This document shows, one piece after another, positions 57,482 through 64,000 of a stretch of DNA of 64,000 nucleotides (position 1 is the first letter of the stretch; the number at the start of each line of letters is the position of its first letter). The translations under genes were made by a program, and so were the position numbers. Source of the stretch: Marsupella aquatica (taxonomy: Eukaryota; Marchantiophyta). The notes below the pieces were generated by a model, which saw only the letters and a program-made list of their open reading frames with translations, searched no databases and was not told the origin of the DNA. The stretch is taken from the NCBI GenBank assembly GCA_973895155.1, contig OZ316898.1, positions 15,624,001 to 15,688,000 of the forward strand, read 5' to 3'.

Positions 57482-60400
57482 TCATTCATCTTCAATAGTG
57501 TTGTTGTAGAAAAGTCCATTCTCCCCCTCAATGTTAGAATCCTGCATCAGTTTCTTAAGACTTCGCATCCCTAAGAGGTGAGTTAGTGTTCTATGAGTAG
57601 ATGGGGGTAGAGATTTTGTTAGGATGTCAGCCAGGTTCTTGTCTCCTGAAATCCATTGTATGTCGATGTCTTTTCCTTGTTGTTCATGTGAGAAAAAGAA
57701 CTTGGGTGCAATATGTTTTGTGCGTTCACCTTTTATAAATCCTGATTCGATTTGAGTGATGCATGACATATTGTCTTCAAATATAGTTGTAGGCATGGTT
57801 AAGCGTTGTTTACCTGTTTGAATAAGAATATGGTCTAGTACTTGCCGTAGCCATAAACATTCTCTAGTAGCCTCATAAAGGGCAATAATTTCTGAATGAT
57901 TTGAAGAAGTTGTTGCAAGTGTTTGCTTAGTACTTCTCCAAGATATTGGTGTTGATCCCATTAAGAATATATATCCTGTTTGAGATCTACCGTCATGTGG
58001 ATCAGAAAGGTATCCGGCGTCAACATATCCTGTCAACTTATGGTTATCCTCGTTAGGAAAATATAGGCCGAGGTCGGATGTACCATTAAGGTATCTGAAA
58101 ATCCGTTTTAGCCCGTTCCAATGTCTTATAGTGGGTTGAGAACTATGTCTCGCCAGTAGGTTGACAGAAAATGCTATGTCTGGTCTTGTTTGATTAGATA
58201 AAAACATAAGAGCACCGATAGCCGAAAGGTATGGCATATCTGAACCTAATATAGGTTCGAATTCTTCTCTTTTTCTAAACATATCCTTATCCTTATCAAG
58301 GGTACGGATGTCCATGGGGGATTTAACAGGCTTCAACATATTCATTCTGAATTGTTGTAATATTTTCTTTGTGTAAGTAGTTTGGTGTAAAAGAATGCCT
58401 TTTTCCAAATGTTCAAATTGTAGTCCAATGCAATAAGAAGTTCTGCCCATGTCTCTCATTTCAAATACGCTTTTTAGCGTTTGCATTGACTCATTCATCA
58501 TCTTTTTCGTACCAAGGAGGTTGAGGTCATCAACATATATAGCGATGATTATGAATTCAGGTCCTTCATGCTTTATAAATAAGCAAGGAGCTATTTCGGA
58601 ATTCTTATATCCCATGGATATCATTTGATTTTTAAATCTTTGGTACCATGTACGTCCACTCTGTTTGAGTCCATAAATGGAACTAAGGACTTGAACTGCA
58701 TACCGAGTCTTTGCTCCGGTTGCCTTATGGTCCTTTCTAGGTTCTTGTAATGCAATTGCTTTAGAAGCATTGTGGAGTACCAATTTGTTCATATAGTCAA
58801 ATGATTTTGCACTTTTATCATTGTGCATATGTGGATTATGTTTTGAATTTGCATGGAAGTTTACTCTCTCAATGAGTTCAGGCGGGGCTTCCATATAAAT
58901 CACGTTGTCCAGTTTACCATAAAGGTAAGCAGTAACAACGTCCATTTGGTGCATTAACAGGTTGTTGTTTATGGCAAATGCTATCAAATAGCGGTATGTG
59001 GTGACGTCCATGACCGGTGAGTATGTCAGGTCATAGTCAGTTCCATAAACTTGTGTGTAGCCTTTAGCAACCAGCCTAGCTTTATATCTTACTATTTCTC
59101 CATGTGAGTTTCGCTTTTTAACAAATGTCATCCTATATCCCGTGAGGTGTTGGTCTGGGGAAGCTATTGTTATAGGTCCAAAGACTTTTCTAGATATCAA
59201 GGAGTCTAATTCGGAGTTCATGGCCTTTTGCCATTTGCTCCAATCTATTTGTTTTTGTGCTTCGGTCACTGATTTGGGATCTGGTAGGTTGTTAATATCA
59301 TTTGCAACATGAAGAGCAAATGTGGGATCAGGGTTGATCATCATTCTATCTAATATGTGACCAGTGGAGTTATAGTTAATGGCTATCTCTGGTTGGGGTG
59401 GTGGCCTAGTATGGTTGGTTGGTGTAGGTGGTCTACGTTTGTTTCTAGGTTGTTTGTCAACTGCCCCTAGTGGTCTACCTCTTTTGAGTTGTGGGTGTGT
59501 GTCAGAGGATAGTCTCTGATCTTGTATGCGGGATGGTGTATTAGCCGCTGGTATATGGGATTTAGTTACGTTGGTAGCATCAGTAAATGAGTCGGGTAAG
59601 GACTCCATGATCTTGGTTAATTGAAGTATCCTATTGACTTCTAGTTCAGTTTGGTTAGTTCGAGGATCTGGGCAAAGTGCCGGGGAAGCTTGCCATGTGA
59701 GTGTTTTGGTGTATGACTTATGTTTTCCCTCTTGCGTGTTAATGGTTGGGAAAATGTGTTCATAGAAATGGCAATCGCTAAAACGGGCTTTGAATATGTC
59801 AGTGGTTGTAGGTTCCATGTATCGTATGATAGATGTTGAGTCAAATCCTACATAGATGCCTTTCCTCCGTTGTGGTCCCATTTTGGTTCTATTAGGACCT
59901 AGTATGGGGACGAGGACTTGGCATCCAAATATTCTTAGGTGTGAGATGTTTGGTGGTTGCCCGAAAGCTAGGTGATAAGGTGTGTTGCTGTTAAAGGCTG
60001 ATGGTCTATAAAGGAGTAGGGTTGCAGCATGTAATACTGCATGGCCCCATGCTGATGTTGGGAGTGATGATTGCATTAATAGTGGTCTAGCAATCAGCTG
60101 TATGCGTTTAATAAGTGACTCCGCTAGTCCATTCTGGAAGTGGACATGAGGTACATTATGTTGGGAGTCAATGCCATTTATTGTGCAAAATTCGTCAAAG
60201 GTTCTAGAAGTGAATTCACCAGCTCCATCGGTTCTAAGGGTTGTAATTGGATTTTCAGGGAATTGTGACCTTAGTCTTAGGATGTGTGTAAGGATTCTTG
60301 GGAAGACTAGGTTTCGGGTTGATAATAAGGATACTCTGGACCACTTAGAACTGGCGTCTATCACTACCAAGAAGTATCGAAATGGTCCACTTGGTGGGTC

Positions 60401-61170
60401 TATTGGTCCACATACGTCCGCATGGAGTCTCTCAAGGAATGCGGGGATATGGTTTTCGGTTTTTGGGATGGAGGGGGCTGTAATCATCTTGCCCTGGGAG
60501 CAGGCGATGCATGGTTTTTGGAATGACCTTGGGTGACAGGTCTTTGGTATTCCTGTTGAGTTGTTGACTATCCTATGGAACATGCTGGTTCCTGGGTGTC
60601 CCAATCTCATGTGCCATGTCTCGGTGATATCTTTGGTTTCTACCCCTAGGTTGTAACTTTGGTTTTGGGTGATGTAGAACCCTGAAGGGTGGGGAGAGAT
60701 GGTTTCTCTAATGATTATCCCTCCTTCTGAGTGTGATGTTAGTTGCAATACTTCTTGTGAGTTTTGGGTGTTTGTTTGGATATGGTAGTTGTTGGCTCTA
60801 ATATCTTGGAAACTTAAAAGGTTCCTTCTTGCTTTGGGGGCATATATGGCAGATGGGCATCTGATTATAGTGCCTCCCGGAAGAGTTAAGGTAGCTCTTC
60901 CGTGGCCTTCTTCTATTTGGCTTTCTCCGGTTATGGTGATGATTTGCCTTTGTGAGGGGATAATTTCGTGGAAATATTTTCTATCTCGGAGGATAGTGTG
61001 TGATGTTGCGCTGTCTATGATGCATACATCTATATCCTCTAGGTCCATTGGGGGGTCTACCATATGAATTTCTGGTATAATCTCAGGTGATTCAAGGTAA
61101 ACTCCATGGGTTTCATATTTTGATCCATCCAAACTTTGCTTGTAGAGTTTCACAAGATGGCTGGGGCATG
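57482..61170 (-). CDS. Copia pol polyprotein
   Basis: An open frame runs from 61276 to 57482; recognisable pol begins near 61165 ('CPSHLVKLYKQ'). Domains in order: aspartic protease with 'DSATSHTIL' (Asp88 of the open frame; plant copia proteases often have DSG or DSA here), integrase zinc finger 'WHMRLGHPG...CIACSQGK', integrase core with 'DVCGPIDPPSG' and 'LRTDGAGEFTS', reverse transcriptase with 'YVDDLNLLG', and RNase H with 'GYVDAGYLSDPHDGRSQ' and 'LADILTKSLPPS'. No internal stop occurs. It would replicate the element through a cDNA copy and integrate it. A one-base offset separates it from gag. Confidence 0.9.
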
Positions 61171-62139
61171 GCATACCTTTTGGGTGTGACCTTTTGTACC
61201 GCACCTGAAGCATGTGATTGAGCTGTTTGAGTTGTTTCTTGGCTTCTCTTGGTAGTTGTTGCAGCCTCGTTTCCATGTGTTCCTTCCTTGGGAGTTGTTT
61301 CTTCCACGGCCCCTTCCTCGGTTGCTGAATCTGCTGGATCCTCCTCTGTAGGAGTAGTTTGATCGTCCTCGCATCATTCCTCTTCCCCTATATGAGCCTC
61401 TCCCCCTGAATTTACTTGTATTTCTATCATAAGGTGTGGTCATGTTAGCTTCTTTTTGTTTCTCGTTTATAATTAAGTTCGTCTCGGTGGTAGCAGGTAT
61501 GGGGAGTGTACCCGGGGGTCTATCCTTTGCATTTGTCATGAGTAGGATTGAGTTTTGTTCTGCCAAGAGCATGTGTGCTATTAATGCTGAGTATTTAGTG
61601 AATGCCATATTTCTATACTGGTTTGAGATTACTAAGTTTGTAGGGTGAAATGTTGCTAGTGTCTTTTCGATTTGTTGTTTATCATTCACTGGTTCACCGC
61701 ACATTTGGAGTTCGTTCGAGATGCGGAACATCTCGCTGTTGTATAAGTCTACCGTTTTGAAATCTTGCACTCTTAAGGTTACCCATGCTTGTAGCGCGTT
61801 TGGTAAGTTTATAGTTGTTATGTGTTCAAATCTCTCTTTCAATGCATTCCATAGGAGCCTTGGGTTGTATATCGTCTTGTATTGTTGTTTTAATGGTTCT
61901 ACTAAGTGGTGTCTTAGTAGGACTAATGCTTGTGCCTTCTGGTATTGATCCACCCCAATATCCGTATGTATGGTTTCTGGGATCCTCTTTGCCGTGAGGT
62001 TGACCTCCACGTCTATTGTCCAATCATTGTAGTTCTTCCCGTCAATTCTCAGTGTTGGGAATAACAGTTTCTCCATTGCCATCTTGGGGCTAATATGGGC
62101 TCGTGAGGTGTCGGGTGGGTATAAGTTTCTATTGTGCAC
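61150..62139 (-). CDS. Copia gag
   Basis: 329 codons. The N-terminal part has the usual copia gag pattern ('LRIDGKNYNDWTIDVEVNL', 'WNALKERFE'), then an Arg/Gly-rich RNA-binding stretch and one CCHC zinc knuckle, CFRCGTKGHTQKVC. It ends at TGA about nine codons after the knuckle, where one base appears to be missing compared with the older copia copy, in which gag runs into protease. An internal ATG before 'EKLLFPTLRI' is another possible start. Confidence 0.85.
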   Translation of the reverse strand: MHNRNLYPPDTSRAHISPKMAMEKLLFPTLRIDGKNYNDWTIDVEVNLTAKRIPETIHTDIGVDQYQKAQALVLLRHHLVEPLKQQYKTIYNPRLLWNALKERFEHITTINLPNALQAWVTLRVQDFKTVDLYNSEMFRISNELQMCGEPVNDKQQIEKTLATFHPTNLVISNQYRNMAFTKYSALIAHMLLAEQNSILLMTNAKDRPPGTLPIPATTETNLIINEKQKEANMTTPYDRNTSKFRGRGSYRGRGMMRGRSNYSYRGGSSRFSNRGRGRGRNNSQGRNTWKRGCNNYQEKPRNNSNSSITCFRCGTKGHTQKVCHAPAIL

Positions 62140-63372
62140 TTATTGTGGTTTGTAATCGCTGGGAATGGAGTTTTGCACTTAGCTATTTTTGTGTGGTATT
62201 TCTTCGATGGTAGACTTGTCCTTATGGTCTCGGGCAGATCGTCTTCGTTTGCTCACGGGGAGGAGCTCCTCCTTTGATTCGTCTTCTCGGTCTCCCGGTT
62301 CTCTTTCTGATTCTTCCTAGTTTCGTTCTTATGGGTCTCCGTTCGAATCGTTCAATGGGGTCGATCGTTCTTACGCCGTCTTATCGTCTCTGGGTAATTC
62401 GTGAATCGTTTGCTGCTGTTCTGCTGGTCAATTGCTCAAGGCACCATTTTCCTTTTGATTGTTGTTCCGTGTTTCCTTCTTGTTTGTTTCGCTCGGGCCT
62501 GAGTGCAGATTGTGCTCCTGTCCTTATGAGTCCCCTTGCTTCCCTGTAGCTTTCTTTTGGTATCTACTTTTCTTCAGGTCTTGTCCCGGTATTGTTAGAT
62601 TCTTTCTTCTTCGGTGGGGGGAATTGGGGATCGCTGCTTTTCGTTTTCTTCAATATAGCGTTTCTGAATCTGGGGATTCGTGTGTTTCGATTTTGAGTAA
62701 TTACGATCGGATCCTGGTCCGGGCCTCGATTTTCTTCTTTTCCCTTCCAACGAGTTCCAGCTCTTGTTTATGGCTGAGGCTATTCTGCGTTCCTCTCCAG
62801 GTCCTGATCTTTGCTTTACCTTCTGGTTCGCGCTCCCTTCTATTGATTTCTCAATTTCTCTTATCTATTTTTCAATTTCTCGTGTTCGGGGTTACTCCCA
62901 GATCGGTCTCTCCTGCTCTGCTATCAATGTCTGTGTGACATCAGGTTTCAATCTGCGCTGGCCTGTCCTCCTTTGCTTTCTTTACTTCGTTTCTTTGATT
63001 ACGACATTCCTTCTTGTCTGCTTCAATTTTGTCTTTCTCTCTTGTTTCCTTTCGTTTCAATTCATTTGCATTAGGCTGCGGCTGGCCCTTCGTGTTTCTG
63101 TTTTCCTTCTGTCTCTCAGGTCCTCTCCTATTATGTTAGTGTCCTTTTAATTCTCGCCTTTTGCTCGCTGGCTCACGAGATCTCTCGATGGTGGTCTATC
63201 GTTCTCAAGCCATAGACAAACCGGGAGCCCATATTGTTCTACTCGAGGTTTCTATCGAGAAATGGCCCTCAAATGTGGCCGAAAGTGCTCAACTTTTGGG
63301 AAAAACTCTTCGGATCTCCCCTTATGGTTTAGCACCTCTTCGTGAAAAAAATTTGCATTCGTGCTGATAACG
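62140..63372 (-). other. Copia 5' leader
   Basis: About 1.2 kb between the 5' LTR and gag, purine-rich on the coding strand. It has no ORF in the sense direction worth naming; the plus-strand ORFs reflect the pyrimidine bias. Confidence 0.6.
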
Positions 63373-63496
63373 TGTTGCAAACCATATACTCCAACAATGT
63401 AATGAATCTTATTCATGTGTCCAATATATATACATGAGGTAGTTGAGTTAGATCTTAACTCGGGTTAAGATATCTAATCCTAGTTAGGGTATAACA
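63373..63496 (-). repeat. 5' LTR of the young copia element
   Basis: 124 bp, otherwise the same as the left LTR by eye. It is preceded by GTGCTGATAACG, the complement of the primer-binding site. Confidence 0.95.
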
Positions 63497-63561
63497 GATC
63501 TAAAAATGTACCATTTAAAGTCTTATTTTTCAAAATAATTAAAATCATGAGTTTTTTTTGC

Positions 63562-63576
63562 GAGCGCCAAGCGCTG
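63562..63576. repeat. 15-bp palindrome inside MITE 2
   Basis: GAGCGCCAAGCGCTG is a two-to-three-base variant of the consensus. It links the MITE to the large transposon family. Confidence 0.75.
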
Positions 63577-63759
63577 CTATTGTTAGCTCATTATTGCTAG
63601 CAATATGATGATGACAAACCAAAACAAAAACAAAAAAATTCCCCCCAAAAAAATCCAAAAAAAAAATCCAAAAAATTTACCACCCACTTTCCTGTTACCA
63701 GTAACTGTTTCCTGTTACTGTTTCCTGTTTCCTGTCGTTTGTAAATACCCCCTTTGTTC

Positions 63760-63968
63760 AAATTTGCATTTTCCACACTTGCTCTTGTGAGGATTTCTAC
63801 CGGCGAGATTCTCGGAAACATCCATATATGCCTTGCAAACATTTGTATTGGATTTTCCTTACCGTTTTCAAACTAGACGTTGAGGAATCTACATTGACCA
63901 GTCAACCAATTCTCACTGTTGGAGAGGTTCGGCTCATATTAGAGAGGCAAAATGCTCATGGTTTATAG
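63760..63968 (+). pseudogene. MULE transposase, copy B (C-terminal SWIM finger)
   Basis: This piece continues the transposase exon that stops at 56873. The joined frame gives 'CSCEDFYRRDSRKHPYMP' followed at once by 'CKHLYW', the C-x-C...C-x-H pattern of a SWIM zinc finger, which normally sits at the C-terminus of MULE transposases. The frame ends with TAG at 63966-63968. No further gene is visible to 64000; the right end of copy B must lie beyond. Confidence 0.75.
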
Positions 63969-64000
63969 CATGAATCATGATGATCTGGGTTGTCCTATCG

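Larger units (their letters stand above)
56980..63496 (-). mobile_element. Nearly intact Ty1/copia element with short LTRs
   Basis: LTRs at 56980-57114 (135 bp) and 63373-63496 (124 bp) begin TGTT and end AACA. They differ visibly only by an 11-bp tandem copy in the left LTR. A perfect 5-bp target duplication, GATCT, lies at 56975-56979 and 63497-63501. The purine tract (minus CCAAGGGGGAG) is at 57115-57125 and the primer-binding site at 63361-63372. Near-identical LTRs and long ORFs point to a recent insertion. Confidence 0.95.
56874..63750. mobile_element. MULE-type MITE 2 (about 355 bp without the nested copia)
   Basis: The flanks are ACTTTGTTC (56865-56873) and CCTTTGTTC (63751-63759), a 9-bp duplication with one mismatch. 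The right end reads GGGTATTTACAAACGACAG inward and the left end AGGCATCACCACCGAGACAG, both followed by AAACAGG words. It contains one 15-bp palindrome variant at 63562. It interrupts the transposase coding sequence of copy B; removing the element and one flank rejoins the frame across 'YFVQICIF'. A copia element sits inside it. Confidence 0.85.
46577..64000. mobile_element. Large MULE-type transposon, copy B (right end beyond window)
   Basis: The left end at 46577 starts AGGTGTTTACAAAAGG, identical for 16 bases to the inverted right end of copy 1. Order: third ORF (minus), ParB-methyltransferase (minus), divergent promoter with palindromes, MULE transposase (plus). The transposase is interrupted by MITE 2 with a nested copia element, and its last exon resumes at 63760. 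The 9 bp before the left end are TATACATCG; the same 9 bp should follow the right end, which is not in the window. Without the nested insertion the visible part is about 10.5 kb. Confidence 0.85.

Noticed and set aside
62459-62938. 159-codon plus-strand ORF
   Set aside because: It lies antisense in the pyrimidine-rich strand of the copia leader, with low-complexity Phe/Leu/Ser composition and no family signature.

Overview
This window looks like nuclear DNA of a land plant with a repeat-rich genome. The evidence is spliceosomal introns, an intronless 538-codon calcium-dependent protein kinase with a plant-style MGNC N-terminus, a LYR-family mitochondrial assembly gene behind an AAACCCTAA telo-box, Ty1/copia elements with TGTT...AACA ends, a PIF/Harbinger transposase and LINE fragments. 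The exact lineage cannot be named from this sequence; a non-angiosperm plant is a guess.

Layout. 1-2842: right part of a large DNA transposon (copy 1) that sits inside the LTR of a decayed copia element (2843-9741). That copia element carries a 5'-truncated LINE (5750-6359) and a short AT-rich insertion (7171-7698). 9743-18700: decayed repeats, including a retroelement C-terminus (about 10050-11190) and a PIF/Harbinger transposase (16079-17222). 18774-27098: second copy of the large transposon (copy A). 27448-37200: the host gene island, with a Myb/SANT-like gene (minus), an MZM1/LYRM7-like first exon (plus), a CDPK remnant and a full CDPK (minus). 37200-46576: repeats, a LINE tail, a CACTA-like region with an ATCGGA motif and a SET-like ORF. 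46577 to beyond 64000: third copy of the large transposon (copy B). Its transposase gene is split by a MITE (56874-63750), which is itself split by a nearly intact copia element (56980-63496).

The main find is the large transposon. Copies A and B carry two genes facing away from a shared promoter region. One encodes a Mutator-like (MULE) transposase with a GCM1/WRKY-type zinc finger, a DDE-like core and a C-terminal SWIM finger. The other is a five-exon gene whose product joins a ParB-like domain, a long unknown middle part and an N4/N6-type DNA methyltransferase-like domain; copy 1 shows its last four exons. A third small ORF lies downstream of it in A and B. All copies, their introns and a related MITE carry a dispersed 15-bp palindrome, TAGCGCCWGGCGCTA or decayed forms, about 40 in the window and none noticed in the host island. 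The element ends begin AGGTGTTTAC or GGGTATTTAC, and two related MITEs have 9-bp target duplications, the Mutator hallmark. I infer a family of autonomous MULEs that captured a prokaryote- or phage-type ParB-methyltransferase and uses the palindrome as a recognition site. All three copies are damaged, mostly by CGA-to-TGA and TGG/CAG-to-TAG changes and small frameshifts.

No tRNA, rRNA, CRISPR array or origin was recognised. Exon boundaries come from splice consensus plus comparison of copies inside the window; no transcript or database evidence was available.
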